Below, one piece after another: positions 31,475 through 41,512 of a stretch of 64,000 bases of DNA. Made by a program: the position numbers and the translations under genes. Location: NCBI RefSeq assembly GCF_017744395.1, contig NZ_JAGIBI010000003.1, positions 372,001 to 436,000 of the forward strand. Direction: 5' to 3'. Under the pieces are notes generated by a model. It did not search any database. It worked only from the letters and a program-made list of their open reading frames with translations, and had not been told where the DNA came from. Numbering within the stretch: the first letter of the stretch is position 1; each line of letters begins with the position of its first letter. The DNA is from Herbaspirillum sp. Lineage in GTDB: Bacteria; Pseudomonadota; Gammaproteobacteria; Burkholderiales; Burkholderiaceae_D.

Positions 31475-31499
31475 AGAACCTGTTCATTGAACAGGTTCT
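31475..31499. repeat. AGAACCTGTTC inverted repeat at the panB stop
   Basis: AGAACCTGTTC (31475-31485) and GAACAGGTTCT (31489-31499) are a perfect 11-bp inverted repeat with an ATT loop, overlapping the panB stop codon by one base. The half-site GAACAGGTTCT recurs at 9664-9674 touching the DUF1120 stop, and AACAGGTTCT at about 18187-18196 between exbB and dapB. Confidence 0.55.
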
Positions 31500-32329
31500 C
31501 AGAAACAGTGTTCCTGCGCCGGGAACGAGCCGTCCTTGACCGCGGCGACATAGGCTTTGAGCGCGGCTTCGATGCTCGGCGCGCCGTCCATGAAGTTGCG
31601 CACGAAGCGGCTCTTGTGGCCGGGGAACACGCCCAGCATGTCATGCATCACCAGCACCTGGCCCGAGCATTCGGGGCCGGCGCCGATGCCGATGGTGGGG
31701 ATGGCCAGGCGCTGCGTCACTTCCGCGCCCAGCGCCGCGGGAATCGCTTCCAGCACGATCAGCGAGGCGCCATGTTCCTGCAGCGCCAGCGCATCCGCGT
31801 GCAATTGCGCGGCGCCGTCGCTGGTCTTGCCCTGCACCTTGAAGCCGCCCAACTGATGCACCGATTGCGGCGTCAGGCCGATATGGGCGCATACCGGGAT
31901 GCCGCGTTCGGTCAGGAAGCGGACCGTGTCGGCCAGCCAGGCGCCGCCTTCCAGCTTGACCATGTGGGCGCCGGCCTGCATCAGCAGCGCGGCATTCCTG
32001 AATGCTTCCTCACGCGTGGGATAGGTGCCGAAGGGCAGGTCGGCGATCACCAGCATCGTGCCGGCGCCGCGCGCCACGCTGGCGGTGTGGTAGGCGATGT
32101 CGGCGACGGTCACCGGCAGCGTCGAGCCGTGGCCCTGGCATACCATGCCCAGCGAGTCGCCGACCAGCACGGTTTCCACGCCGGCGCGCTCCATCAGCGT
32201 GGCGAAGCTGGCGTCGTAGCAGGTCAGCATGGTGATCTTGTCGCCCTTGCCGCGCATGGCTTGCAGCGTGTGGGTCGTGACCGGCTTGCTGCGCGCGGCG
32301 GCGCCGGTTTCCTGAAGATAGCCTGCCAT
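31499..32329 (-). CDS. panB: 3-methyl-2-oxobutanoate hydroxymethyltransferase
   Basis: The 276-residue TIM-barrel enzyme makes ketopantoate from ketoisovalerate and methylene-tetrahydrofolate, the first pantothenate step. [30 protein letters not shown] and HMVKLEGG are the conserved metal- and substrate-binding segments. The frame is open to 32362, but ATG 32329 has a strong GGGAGGT ribosome site. It lies 5 bases after the deoxynucleoside kinase gene. panC is not in the window. Confidence 0.96.
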   Translation of the reverse strand: MAGYLQETGAAARSKPVTTHTLQAMRGKGDKITMLTCYDASFATLMERAGVETVLVGDSLGMVCQGHGSTLPVTVADIAYHTASVARGAGTMLVIADLPFGTYPTREEAFRNAALLMQAGAHMVKLEGGAWLADTVRFLTERGIPVCAHIGLTPQSVHQLGGFKVQGKTSDGAAQLHADALALQEHGASLIVLEAIPAALGAEVTQRLAIPTIGIGAGPECSGQVLVMHDMLGVFPGHKSRFVRNFMDGAPSIEAALKAYVAAVKDGSFPAQEHCF

Positions 32330-32334
32330 GAGAT

Positions 32335-32982
32335 TCAACCTCCCTGATTGAGAAAGGCGCACTTGCCGCGCATCGTCCGGATGTGCTGCAGCAGTACCTG
32401 GAGATCGGCATCGTCGTGGGCCGGATCCAGGTGTTCGGTGTTGACGGCCAGCACCGGCGCCTCTTCGTAGTGATGGAAAAAATTGCCATAGCTGTCGGAC
32501 AGCCGTTGCAGATAGTCGGAAGAAATCGCTTCTTCCATGCCGATGCCGCGCCGGGCGATGCGTCCCAGCAGCACCGACGGCGGCGCCTGCAGGTAGATCA
32601 CCAGGTCCGGCGTCCTGACCTGCGGGCGCAGTTGCGCGTGCAGTTGCCGGTAAAGCTGCAGTTCCGCGTCAGACAGCGTCAGCTGCGAGAACAGCATGTT
32701 CTTTTCCAGCATGAAGTCGGCCACGAAACGCTGCCCGGCCAGCGACGGATCGAGCGGCGCCTGCAGTTGCGCGATGCGCTGCAGCAGGAAGCAGGCCTCG
32801 GTCTGGAAGGCATACCGTCCGGCATCGCGGTAGAAGTCCTCCAGGAACGGATTGGCTGCCGGCTGTTCGAGCAGCAGGCGGGCATCGGACAGCGCCGCCA
32901 GCCGTCGTGCCAGCGAAGTCTTGCCGACCCCGATCGGGCCTTCGATTGCGATATAGCGGTAGCTGTCCAGTTCCATGGCCAT
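32335..32982 (-). CDS. Deoxynucleoside kinase family protein
   Basis: The 215-residue P-loop kinase has Walker [20 protein letters not shown] near residue 12, the DRY-like ADFMLEKN segment and the LID arginines [11 protein letters not shown]. The family phosphorylates deoxyadenosine or deoxyguanosine in salvage. In related bacteria this gene commonly sits between folK and panB; here panB follows directly but folK is 12 kb away, behind the chemosensory cluster. A second ATG at 32976 is possible. Confidence 0.85.
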   Translation of the reverse strand: MAMELDSYRYIAIEGPIGVGKTSLARRLAALSDARLLLEQPAANPFLEDFYRDAGRYAFQTEACFLLQRIAQLQAPLDPSLAGQRFVADFMLEKNMLFSQLTLSDAELQLYRQLHAQLRPQVRTPDLVIYLQAPPSVLLGRIARRGIGMEEAISSDYLQRLSDSYGNFFHHYEEAPVLAVNTEHLDPAHDDADLQVLLQHIRTMRGKCAFLNQGG

Positions 32983-33342
32983 TTTTCAGAGCAGATGCAC
33001 CGGGTGCGGCATTGTAGATGATTTTGCGTTGCAACCAGGATTATCGGGCCAGCCAGGGGAGGGGATGCATCCCTGCCGGTAATCGGAAGGCATGTTTTGC
33101 TTTTTGATAACTTCGCAACCGGCTTTCCGCAACTGGCTGACAATTAGCCGGAATTCGGCCTTTATTCCTTGGAAAGACGGCAGGATTCAAGCTGCACAAT
33201 AAACTTGCCTCTTCTTGCGCGCAGGAACGTCGTCCGGCAACAGGGCAGGCTGGACGCGCAACGGGCGATGCGGCGCTTTCGCCAGGGGCAAGAGGAATTG
33301 ATCGCCTGAAAAGAAAAATAAATTAAATATTCCGGATATTGC

Positions 33343-33370
33343 TAAAAAAACAGCGTCGAGTTGCCGATAA
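33343..33370 (+). promoter_or_regulatory. Sigma-28 (FliA) type promoter of the chemosensory cluster
   Basis: TAAA (33343-33346), 16 bases, then a perfect GCCGATAA (33363-33370) match the flagellar sigma-28 consensus TAAA-N15-GCCGATAA with one extra spacer base. It lies 68 bases before the GTG start of the first cluster gene. The rest of the 32983-33438 gap has AT-rich sequence and a CCGGCT/AGCCGG dyad near 33120-33150 but no gene. Confidence 0.72.
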
Positions 33371-33438
33371 CACTCAGTGGATGCCGGCCAGTCCGGCAGC
33401 GGGAAGCCATAACAACAACATTTTTTGGGATTGTGTCT

Positions 33439-34485
33439 GTGAAATTGCTTCGCAATATCTTGCCGGTGCTGTGCTTTGTGAACCTGCTGCTGTTCATGAT
33501 GCTGGCGCAGCATTGGTGGCTCGGCGGCCTGGTCGGCTTGCTGATCGGAGGGGCTTTTTATCTGACTTGCCTGCCGGCGCCTGATGCGCCGGCGGCGGTG
33601 TCGCCGGTTGCCGCCGAACGGGGAAGTGCCGCCGGAAAATTGCCGCAGTTGCTGGTGCGCGTGCTGCCGGTGTGGCAAGGCAACGTGCAGCTGGCTCGCA
33701 CCCAGACCCAGGGCGCCATCGACAACCTGACGGCGCGTTTCGCCGGCATTCACGAACGCCTGGGCGATGCGCTGAACCTGTCGCAGGGCGGCAGGAACGC
33801 CGATGTGCTGCAAGTGATCCAGAATGCCGCCGAACAGTTGGGCGGCATCGCCACCGCGCTCGAGAGCGTGCTGGCCTCGCGCCAGGCGCTCATCAGCAAG
33901 CTGGAGGGGCTGGCCGCCGCCAACGACGACATCCGCCACCTGGCGCAGGAAAACGAACAATTGGCCGGCCGCACCGGCGTGACCGACCTGCTCAGCAGCG
34001 AGCAGAGCTGGCAGGAGCTGGCGCAGCGTTCAGCCGAGAACAGCCGCCAGATCGTCGCGCGCGCCAAAGGCGTGCGCCAGCAGATCCAGGGCGCGGTGGG
34101 CGCGGCCGGCGACCTGTCGTCCGGGGCCGGCGGCATCATCGAAAACTCGCGGGTGGTGATCGACCAGGTGGTGTCGGATTTCCGCCAGTCGGCCCTGAAG
34201 CTTTCCGCGACCGTGGAACAATTGGAAGGAGAGAACCGCGGCGTCGACCAGGAAGTGTGCGACATCCTGGTCAACCTGCAATTCCAGGACCGCATCAGCC
34301 AGATTCTCGACCATGTCCAGCGCGATATCGAACGCCTGAAAGATGCGGCGCAGGAGGCGGACCTGCCTTCCCCCGAACAGTGGCTGGCCGATCTCGAAAA
34401 GACGTATACCACCCCAGAGCAACGCCTGGTCCATACGGGCCAGCAAGTGCCAGGTACGCAGCAGCCACAAGTGGATTTTTTCTGA
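33439..34485 (+). CDS. MCP-like membrane signalling protein, first gene of chemosensory cluster
   Basis: The 348-residue protein has two closely spaced membrane helices (residues 5-45: LPVLCFVNLLLFMMLAQ and GGLVGLLIGGAFYL) with almost no periplasmic loop, then a long helical cytoplasmic region. ILVNLQFQDRISQILDHVQ is the recognisable motif, found in MCP-like proteins tied to chemosensory clusters. Because it lacks a periplasmic domain it probably senses a cytoplasmic or membrane signal. The start is GTG 33439, 8 bases after GGGA; the frame is open upstream without a better start. No CheR-binding pentapeptide is at the C-terminus (PQVDFF). Confidence 0.75.
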   Translation: MKLLRNILPVLCFVNLLLFMMLAQHWWLGGLVGLLIGGAFYLTCLPAPDAPAAVSPVAAERGSAAGKLPQLLVRVLPVWQGNVQLARTQTQGAIDNLTARFAGIHERLGDALNLSQGGRNADVLQVIQNAAEQLGGIATALESVLASRQALISKLEGLAAANDDIRHLAQENEQLAGRTGVTDLLSSEQSWQELAQRSAENSRQIVARAKGVRQQIQGAVGAAGDLSSGAGGIIENSRVVIDQVVSDFRQSALKLSATVEQLEGENRGVDQEVCDILVNLQFQDRISQILDHVQRDIERLKDAAQEADLPSPEQWLADLEKTYTTPEQRLVHTGQQVPGTQQPQVDFF

Positions 34486-34495
34486 CGGAGCCGCC

Positions 34496-34864
34496 ATGGA
34501 AAAGAGTATTTTGATTGTCGACGATTCTTTCAGCTTGCGACAGACCATCTCGGTCGCCCTCAAGGCGGCCGGCTACAACGTGGTCGAGGCGGCCGACGGC
34601 CAGGAGGCGCTCAAGAAGCTCGACGGACGCAAGTTCAACCTGGTCATCTCCGACCTCAACATGCCCAACCTGGATGGCCTGAGTTTCGTGCGCGAGATGA
34701 AGCAGATCGCCGCCTACCGGTTTACCCCCGTCATCATGCTCACCACCGAGAGCGGCGAGGCGCGCAAGCAGGAAGGCCGCGCGGCGGGCATCCGCGCCTG
34801 GGTGCACAAGCCGTTCCAGCCGCCGGTGCTGCTCGATGCGGTGGCCAAGCTGGTGTTGCCGTAG
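34496..34864 (+). CDS. cheY: CheY-like single-domain response regulator
   Basis: The 122-residue receiver has the acidic pair D9-D10 in VDDS, phosphoacceptor D53 in ISDLNMPNLDG, T83/T84 in MLTTESGEA and K105 in HKPFQPP, all needed for phosphorylation. It is only a receiver, so it acts by binding another protein, such as the flagellar switch or a target in this cluster. It follows the MCP-like gene by 10 bases with GGAG upstream. There is no CheZ phosphatase nearby. Confidence 0.92.
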   Translation: MEKSILIVDDSFSLRQTISVALKAAGYNVVEAADGQEALKKLDGRKFNLVISDLNMPNLDGLSFVREMKQIAAYRFTPVIMLTTESGEARKQEGRAAGIRAWVHKPFQPPVLLDAVAKLVLP

Positions 34865-34899
34865 CCGTCGCGCCACCGCACGGAGCAAAGAGTGTCGTC

Positions 34900-35229
34900 A
34901 TGTCGCTGAAATACACCGAACAAAACGGAAACCTGCTGTTGGCCTTCAACGGCGGCTTGACCATCTTCCAGGCTGCCGAGCGCAAGCCGGAGCTGCTGCA
35001 TATCCTGTCGCAGGCAAGCCGGACACTGTCGCTGGACCTGTCCGGAGTGGACGAGATCGATACGGCCGGCATCCAGCTGCTGTTGCTGCTCAGGCGCGAG
35101 GCTGAGCGCAGCGGCCTGCAACTGGAAGTGGCGGCTTGCAGCCCGGCGGTACTGGCCGCGTTCGACCTGCTGCAGTTGCATTCGATGTTCCATGCCGCAA
35201 CCGCGGACCAGGCGGAGGAGGGCGCATGA
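34900..35229 (+). CDS. STAS-domain protein (anti-anti-sigma-like)
   Basis: The 109-residue STAS domain has LDLSGVDEIDTAGIQLLLLL; the site where SpoIIAA-type proteins are phosphorylated on Ser is a Thr here (DTAG, residues 54-57). STAS proteins appear in several chemosensory clusters next to CheA, where their role is not settled. Its stop overlaps the cheA start (ATGA), so stoichiometry with CheA is probably controlled. Confidence 0.87.
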   Translation: MSLKYTEQNGNLLLAFNGGLTIFQAAERKPELLHILSQASRTLSLDLSGVDEIDTAGIQLLLLLRREAERSGLQLEVAACSPAVLAAFDLLQLHSMFHAATADQAEEGA

Positions 35230-37460
35230 AAAAGGACGCCGCGCGCGACGCCGTGGTGCAGGAGGCCCGCGAACTGCTGGTGGCGATGGAAGCCGCGCTG
35301 CTGCAGATCGAAATGGAAGGGCCCGGCAAGGACACGATCAATGCCATTTTCCGCGCCGCCCATACGATCAAGGGATCGGCCGGGCTGTTCGCCTTCGACA
35401 GCATCGTGCAGTTCACGCACCTGGTGGAGCACGTGCTCGACAAGGTGCGCAACGAGGAGCTGCCGCTCAACGACTACCTGATGTCGCTGCTCCTGCAATG
35501 CGGCGACTACATCGGCGAACTGGTCGACGCCATCGAACGCTGCGAGGAAAACGCGGAACCGAACCTGGCCCGGCGCCAGGCGCTGGAGGCCGAGCTTGAC
35601 GCATTGTCCCGCGGCGCCGGCGAACCGGCCGCGCAGGAAGCGGAATCGGTTGATGCATCGTCCGAGGCGCCTGGCCAGGAACCCGCCGTGGACGGCGCCG
35701 AAACTGCCGCCGACAGCGGCGCGCTGGCCTCCAATCCATACTGGCACTTGTCGCTGCAGTTCAACGAAAACGTGATGCGCGATGGCCTGGATCCGATTTC
35801 GTTCCTGCATTATCTGCGCACCTTGGGACGCATCGTCGCCATCATGCCAGTGTTGAAGCATATGCCCGACGCTGAGGCGATGGATCCGGAGAGCTGCTAT
35901 ATCGGTTTCGAGATCTGCCTGGCATCCGATTCGAGCAGGCAGACGCTGGAAGGCGTATTCGAATTCGTGCGCGAAGACAGCCGCATCGACATCCTGCCGC
36001 CGCGCAGCCCGCTGCCCGATTACGCCGCGCTGCTGGCCCGGCTGGATGCGGAAGAGGCGGGCCGGCTGAGCCGCATGTGGCACCAGCATGGCGCCTTGAA
36101 CGAAGAGGACTGGCGCCGGATGGCGGCGGAAGGCGCACACGAGGCGGCCGTCATGGCGGCTGAAGAGAGTGCGCCGCCGGCGCCGCTTGCCGGCGATGCG
36201 CCTTTCGGCATATCGCGTTCGCGCGGCCTGGAAGACCGCCGCGCCCAGGAACAGAAGTTCATCAAGATCGAAGTGTCCAAGCTGGACCAGTTGATCGACC
36301 TGGTCGGCGAACTGGTGATCGCCGGCGCCGGCGCCCGCCTGATCGCGCGCCGCCGCAAGGACAGCCAGTTCGAAGAGGCCACCCAGGCCATCGATGCGCT
36401 GATGGAGCAGATCCGCGACGCCGCGCTGACGCTGCGCATGGTGCAGATCAGCGAAGTGTTCCAGCGCTTCCCGCGGGTGGTGCGCGACATTGCGCGCGAC
36501 ATGAACAAGGATATCGAACTGGTCATGACCGGCTCCGAAACCGAGCTGGACAAATCGATGATCGAACGCATCGCCGAGCCGCTGATGCATATCGTGCGCA
36601 ACGCCATCGACCACGGCATCGAACCGGCCGACGAGCGCATCGCGGCCGGCAAGGAGCCCAAGGCCACATTGCGCCTCAATGCCACGCATGAATCCGGCAG
36701 CGTGGTGGTGGAAGTCATGGACGATGGCCGCGGCATGGACCGCGACCGCATCCTGGCTACCGCGATCAGCCGCGGCCTGACCACCGCCGATGCCGACCTG
36801 AGCGATGCCGAGATCTACCGTTTCGTGTTCGAGCCAGGATTTTCGACGGCCCGGCAGATCACCGAACTGTCCGGCCGGGGCGTCGGCATGGATGTGGTCA
36901 AGCGCAATGTCGATGCCTTGCACGGCGAGATCGCCATCGACACCGAGCGCGGCCGGGGCACCATCGTGCGGGTGCGCTTGCCGCTGACGCTGGCCATCAT
37001 TTCCGGCTTCCAGGTGGTGGTGGGCAATGCGGTGTTCGTGATTCCGCTGGACATGGTGGTGGAGTGCATCGACATGCCCGCGCAGCGGCCGGAACACAAC
37101 ATCATTTCGGTGCGCGACGAACCGCTGCCTTTCGTGCACCTGAGCGAGCTGTTCGAATTGCCGGCCCGGGAGCGCGGGCGCAAGAGCCTGGTGATCGTGC
37201 AGTACGGGCACCTGCGCGCGGGCCTGTTGGTCGACGGCCTGCTGGGGGAATGCCAGGCCGTGATCAAGCCGCTGGGGCGGCTGTTCGGCAAGGTCAAGGG
37301 CTTGTCCGGCTCGACCATCCTGGGCGACGGCCGGGTGGCGCTGATCCTGGATATCCCGCACCTGGTGCACTATACCCAGCAGCAGGAGCAAAGCAATCCG
37401 ATGGCGCAGGCAGAACGCGGCGCGGCGTCCGAACCAGAGGCGTCGGCAGAGAGGGAATAA
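35226..37460 (+). CDS. cheA: Chemotaxis histidine kinase CheA
   Basis: The 744-residue kinase has P1 with the phosphorylated histidine H46 in RAAHTIKGSAG, a middle segment (about 160-310) with WHLSLQFNENVMRDGLDPIS typical of a P2-like domain in many proteobacterial CheAs, the P3 dimerisation helices, P4 ATP-binding with HIVRNAIDHGIEP, DDGRGMDRD and GRGVGMDVVK, and a C-terminal CheW-like P5. It reads MCP input and phosphorylates CheY and CheB. ATG 35226 overlaps the STAS stop. All catalytic motifs are intact. Confidence 0.95.
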   Translation: MKKDAARDAVVQEARELLVAMEAALLQIEMEGPGKDTINAIFRAAHTIKGSAGLFAFDSIVQFTHLVEHVLDKVRNEELPLNDYLMSLLLQCGDYIGELVDAIERCEENAEPNLARRQALEAELDALSRGAGEPAAQEAESVDASSEAPGQEPAVDGAETAADSGALASNPYWHLSLQFNENVMRDGLDPISFLHYLRTLGRIVAIMPVLKHMPDAEAMDPESCYIGFEICLASDSSRQTLEGVFEFVREDSRIDILPPRSPLPDYAALLARLDAEEAGRLSRMWHQHGALNEEDWRRMAAEGAHEAAVMAAEESAPPAPLAGDAPFGISRSRGLEDRRAQEQKFIKIEVSKLDQLIDLVGELVIAGAGARLIARRRKDSQFEEATQAIDALMEQIRDAALTLRMVQISEVFQRFPRVVRDIARDMNKDIELVMTGSETELDKSMIERIAEPLMHIVRNAIDHGIEPADERIAAGKEPKATLRLNATHESGSVVVEVMDDGRGMDRDRILATAISRGLTTADADLSDAEIYRFVFEPGFSTARQITELSGRGVGMDVVKRNVDALHGEIAIDTERGRGTIVRVRLPLTLAIISGFQVVVGNAVFVIPLDMVVECIDMPAQRPEHNIISVRDEPLPFVHLSELFELPARERGRKSLVIVQYGHLRAGLLVDGLLGECQAVIKPLGRLFGKVKGLSGSTILGDGRVALILDIPHLVHYTQQQEQSNPMAQAERGAASEPEASAERE

Positions 37461-37463
37461 ACC

Positions 37464-39251
37464 ATGCGAAAGAAGATGACTTACCGGATGAGCATCAAAC
37501 AGCTTTTCATCTGGCTGGCGGTGGTGCTGTTCATCCTGATGGCGGCCGAGGTCAGCCTGATCGGCGCGCTCAGGGACGCCAACTCGGCGCTGGAGCGCGC
37601 GCACGAGGCGCGCTATTACTCGTCGACGCTGGCCAACGAGCTGCGCCGCACCACCGAGGACATGACCAAGTTCGCGCGCGCTTATGTCACCACCGGCGAT
37701 CCCAACGACGAGGACCGCTACTACATGATCATGGACATCCGCAACGGCAAGCGCGCGCGGCCCAGGAATTACGACCGCTTCAACTGGGACCTGGTCAGCG
37801 CGCGCAAGCTGCCGGCCGATGCGGAGGCCACGTCGATGCCCCTGAACGTGCTGATGAAGCAATCCGGCTTCAGCGAGAACGAAATGGCCAAGATGCATGA
37901 AGCCATGCAGGTGGCGGACCAGCTGTCCAAGATCGATGTCACCGCCTTTCATGCCGTCAAGGGCGAGTTCGACGATGGCGAGGGCAAATTCACCGTGGTC
38001 GGCGCCCCCAACCAGGCGATGGCGCAGGAACTGGTGTTCGACCAGACCTACCGCGCCCTGTTCGGAAAAGTGATGGCGCCGATCAACGATTTCCTGCGGC
38101 TGGTCGATGAGCGCACCGAGGCCAATGTCGCCAGGGCGCAGCGGGAATATGCCGAACTGGGACAAAAGATATTCTGGCTGCTGACGGCGTCGGTGCTGTT
38201 GTCGTTCGTTTGCCTGTGGTTCGCCTATTACACCATCCGGTCGCAGATCGGGGGCGAACCGCGCGACGCCATGACCGTGCTGCGCCGCGTGGCCGAGGGC
38301 GACCTCACGGTGACGGTGCCGCTGGGGAAAAACGACAAGGTCAGCGTGCTGTACAGCACGCAGCAGATGATCAACAAGTGGACCGACGTGATCGGCGATG
38401 TCGGCGGCACCGCCAGTTCGCTGGCGTCGGCATCGGAGCAGATCTCCTCATCATCGCAGGCGCTTTCGCATAACGCTTCCCAGCAGGCGTCGAACGTCGA
38501 GGAAACCAGCGCTTCGGTGGAGCAGATCACCTCCACCATCGCCCAGAACGCCGAGAATGCGCGCACCACCGATGCCATTGCCAGCATGTCGGCCAGCGCC
38601 GCCACCGAAGGCGGCGAGGCGGTGCGCGAGACGGTGCTGGCCATGAAGCAGATCGCCAGCAAGATCGGCATCATCGACGACATCGCCTACCAGACCAATT
38701 TGCTGGCGCTCAATGCCGCCATCGAAGCGGCGCGCGCCGGCGAGCACGGCAAGGGGTTTGCCGTGGTGGCGGCCGAAGTGCGCAAGCTGGCCGAGCGTTC
38801 GCAGACCGCGGCGCAGGAAATCATCGCGGTGGCCGAGCAGAGCGTGGGCCTGGCGGAGAAGGCCGGGGGGCTGCTCAACCAGATGGTGCCGTCGATCCGC
38901 AAGACGGCCGACCTGGTGCAGGAGATCGCCGCCGCTTCCAACGAGCAGTCGGCAGGCCTGGAGCAGATCAACAATGCGGTGCACCAGATGGCGCAGACCA
39001 CGCAGATGACGGCATCGGCATCCGAGGAACTGTCGGCGACATCGGAAGAGATGAGCGCCCAGGCGATCCATTTGCAGGACCTGATGCGCTTTTTCCATGT
39101 GGGCGAACAGAAAAAGGCGGCGGTACATCCGGAACATCCGGTCAACCAGAAGCCGACCATCGGCGGGGACCATCGCATGCACCGCTTGTCGATGCTCGAT
39201 GGAGCCGACCGGCAGCCGGTCGTCGACGAAACATCCTTCAAGCGTTTCTGA
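37464..39251 (+). CDS. Methyl-accepting chemotaxis protein 1
   Basis: The 595-residue receptor has a first membrane helix (residues 12-35), a helical periplasmic domain to about 235 (with [20 protein letters not shown]), a second helix ([20 protein letters not shown]), a HAMP domain and an MCP signalling hairpin with the tip [20 protein letters not shown]. The ligand cannot be told. The C-terminus (ETSFKRF) lacks an NWETF-type pentapeptide. It starts 3 bases after cheA. Confidence 0.93.
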   Translation: MRKKMTYRMSIKQLFIWLAVVLFILMAAEVSLIGALRDANSALERAHEARYYSSTLANELRRTTEDMTKFARAYVTTGDPNDEDRYYMIMDIRNGKRARPRNYDRFNWDLVSARKLPADAEATSMPLNVLMKQSGFSENEMAKMHEAMQVADQLSKIDVTAFHAVKGEFDDGEGKFTVVGAPNQAMAQELVFDQTYRALFGKVMAPINDFLRLVDERTEANVARAQREYAELGQKIFWLLTASVLLSFVCLWFAYYTIRSQIGGEPRDAMTVLRRVAEGDLTVTVPLGKNDKVSVLYSTQQMINKWTDVIGDVGGTASSLASASEQISSSSQALSHNASQQASNVEETSASVEQITSTIAQNAENARTTDAIASMSASAATEGGEAVRETVLAMKQIASKIGIIDDIAYQTNLLALNAAIEAARAGEHGKGFAVVAAEVRKLAERSQTAAQEIIAVAEQSVGLAEKAGGLLNQMVPSIRKTADLVQEIAAASNEQSAGLEQINNAVHQMAQTTQMTASASEELSATSEEMSAQAIHLQDLMRFFHVGEQKKAAVHPEHPVNQKPTIGGDHRMHRLSMLDGADRQPVVDETSFKRF

Positions 39252-39302
39252 CAACCTTGGCGGCGCACGGGAGCGGCGCCGGTTGAGGGCATAGGGGGGA
39301 AT

Positions 39303-40880
39303 ATGAAACTTGCCAACAAGCTTGCCTTGTTCTTCGCGGTTGCCGCCTCGATCACGCTGGCCGTGGGCGCCGGGGGTACCTATAACCTTTTCAAGGTCAA
39401 CCGCCTGCTCCAGGAGATCTACGTCTCCAACCTGAAGACCATCGTCAACCTGGATGACACCCGCAGATATGCGCAGGACGTCTATCTCAACATGAGCCTG
39501 CTGCAAAAGGCCGACGGTTCGGCCGAACGGGTACGCTTCTCCAGCCTGGTCGAGTCGGCCATGACCGAGATGAGCAAGTCTTTTGCCGCGTACAAGGCGA
39601 CCACGGTCCTGTCGGCGCTGGAAGGTGAATTGCAGCAGCAGTGCCAGCAGATGCTGGGCGATTACGTGCAGGCCGTGAAGCAGACAATGAAAACCTTGCG
39701 GGCAGGCGAAGCCGCCGAGGAGGCGGTGGCCAACGTCTACCTGCAATCGGAGCGCGTGCGCAACCAGTTGCAGTCGCTGACCGAAGAGAACGTGCGGCAG
39801 GCCACCGACAACAAGACGCGCGCCGACGAGCTGGAACGGCAGAACATTCTCGGCATGATCGCCATCACCATCCTGGCCGCGGCCATCGCGTTGTTCCTGG
39901 GGATTTACACGCGCTATTTGTTCGCGCGCCAGATCGGCGGCGATCCGCGTGAAGCGATGGAGGCGCTGCGGCGCGCGGCCGGAGGCGACCTGACGATCCG
40001 TTTCAATGTGTCGCGGCTGGGAAGCGGCAGCATGCTCGACAGCGCGCAAAAGATGATGGACAAGCTCAACGGCGTGCTGCATGACGTCAGCCTGGCCATT
40101 TCCATGCTGGCCAGCGCATCCGGCCAACTGGCCGCCGCCGCCCAGCAATTGAGCGACAATTCCGCGTCGCAGGCGACCAATGCGGAGGAGACGAGTTCGG
40201 TGGTCGAGGAAATTACCGCCACCGTCGGTCACAATACCGACAACGCCAACAAGACCAACGAGATCGCCGGGGACTCGGCGCGCACGGCAAAGGAAAGCGC
40301 GCAAGTGGTGCGCGACACGATCGAGGCCATGCGCGCCATCGCCGGCCAGATCGGCGTCATCGACGATATCGCCTACCAGACCAACTTGCTGGCGCTCAAC
40401 GCCTCCATCGAGGCCGCCCGCGCCGGCGAGCATGGCCGGGGATTCGGCGTGGTGGCCGGCGAGGTGCGCAAGCTGGCCGAGCGTTCGCAGGCGGCGGCGC
40501 AAGAGATCGTCGACGTCGCCGCGCGCAGCATGGAGCTGGCCGAACGCGCCGGCAGCCTGCTCGACAACATGTTGCCGTCGATCCAGCGCACCGCCGACCT
40601 GGTCGACGACATTTCCTTCTCGGCACGCGAACAGAATTCCGGCCTGGTGCAGATCAATGTGGCGATCGAACAGATTTCCCAGGCTTCGCAGCTCAATGCG
40701 GCGGCATCGGAAGAGTTGTCGGCCACATCGGAAGAGATGAGCGCCCAGGCCTTGAACCTGCGCGAGCTCATGCGTTTCTTCGCGCTGGGCGAGCGCCGCG
40801 GCCAGGATGGCGCGGACGCGGCGCTGCCCGGGACACCGCGCCTGGATGCGGCCCGGGTAGCGGCACTGGAGGCCACGTGA
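39303..40880 (+). CDS. Methyl-accepting chemotaxis protein 2
   Basis: The 525-residue receptor has an N-terminal helix ([19 protein letters not shown]), a periplasmic four-helix-type domain (about 35-185), a second helix ([18 protein letters not shown]), HAMP ([20 protein letters not shown]) and a signalling domain with tip [20 protein letters not shown]. It is clearly paralogous to the receptor upstream over the signalling domain but has a different sensor domain. It has no CheR-tether pentapeptide (ends AALEAT). Confidence 0.93.
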   Translation: MKLANKLALFFAVAASITLAVGAGGTYNLFKVNRLLQEIYVSNLKTIVNLDDTRRYAQDVYLNMSLLQKADGSAERVRFSSLVESAMTEMSKSFAAYKATTVLSALEGELQQQCQQMLGDYVQAVKQTMKTLRAGEAAEEAVANVYLQSERVRNQLQSLTEENVRQATDNKTRADELERQNILGMIAITILAAAIALFLGIYTRYLFARQIGGDPREAMEALRRAAGGDLTIRFNVSRLGSGSMLDSAQKMMDKLNGVLHDVSLAISMLASASGQLAAAAQQLSDNSASQATNAEETSSVVEEITATVGHNTDNANKTNEIAGDSARTAKESAQVVRDTIEAMRAIAGQIGVIDDIAYQTNLLALNASIEAARAGEHGRGFGVVAGEVRKLAERSQAAAQEIVDVAARSMELAERAGSLLDNMLPSIQRTADLVDDISFSAREQNSGLVQINVAIEQISQASQLNAAASEELSATSEEMSAQALNLRELMRFFALGERRGQDGADAALPGTPRLDAARVAALEAT

Positions 40881-40914
40881 TACATGAGAACAGGATTTGC
40901 AAGAGGAGAGGGCC

Positions 40915-41508
40915 ATGCCTAGCGTGTCGTTGAACGGCGCATCCGTCAAGAAAAGGCAGCAGGAAGAGGTGTTGGAGAGCCGCCAGTACCTGACCTTCCT
41001 GGTCGGCGCCGAAAGTTTCGCCATGCCCATCGGCAGCATCCGTGAAATCATCGAATTCGGCGGCCTGACCGAAGTGCCACTGATGCCCAGCTTTTTGCGC
41101 GGCGTGATCAACCTGCGCGGTTCGGTGGTACCGGTGATCGACCTGTCGGTACGTTTCGGGCGCGCGCCCACCGTGGTCGCCAAACGCACCTGCATCATCA
41201 TCATGGAACTGGCGCAAGACGGGCAGCAATTGCTGCTGGGCGTCATGGTCGACGCGGTCAGCGCGGTGCTGAGCGTGCAGGAAGACCGCATCGAGCCGCG
41301 CCCGTCCTTCGGGGCCGGTGTGCGGGCCGATTTCATCGAAGGCATGATCAACATCAACGAGCGTTTCCTGGTGGTGCTGGACGTGCAAAAGGTGTTGTCG
41401 GTAGAGGAGCTGTCCAGCTTGCTGGGAATGAGTTCGGACAGCGTGCTGGCGGGGGGCGAGCGTGACGAACGATCAGGGCGGCAGCAGTCGGAAAGCCGGG
41501 AGGGCTGA
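40915..41508 (+). CDS. cheW: Chemotaxis coupling protein CheW
   Basis: The 197-residue adaptor links receptors to CheA. The core carries YLTFLVGAESFAMPIGSIRE, FLRGVINLRGSVVPVIDLSV and FIEGMININERFLVVLDVQK, all CheW signatures. It is somewhat long, with about 25 extra N-terminal residues and a charged C-terminal tail. ATG 40915 is preceded by AGAGGAGAGG; a TTG at 40897 is less likely. The end overlaps the alternative GTG start of cheR. Confidence 0.92.
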   Translation: MPSVSLNGASVKKRQQEEVLESRQYLTFLVGAESFAMPIGSIREIIEFGGLTEVPLMPSFLRGVINLRGSVVPVIDLSVRFGRAPTVVAKRTCIIIMELAQDGQQLLLGVMVDAVSAVLSVQEDRIEPRPSFGAGVRADFIEGMININERFLVVLDVQKVLSVEELSSLLGMSSDSVLAGGERDERSGRQQSESREG

Positions 41509-41512
41509 TCCC

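Noticed and set aside
32983-33360. Possible gene before the chemosensory cluster
   Set aside because: Only short frames with no ribosome site; the region looks like promoter DNA.
34740-41357. 1141- and 968-codon minus-strand open frames opposite cheA and the MCP genes
   Set aside because: Antisense shadows of recognised che genes; no domain visible.
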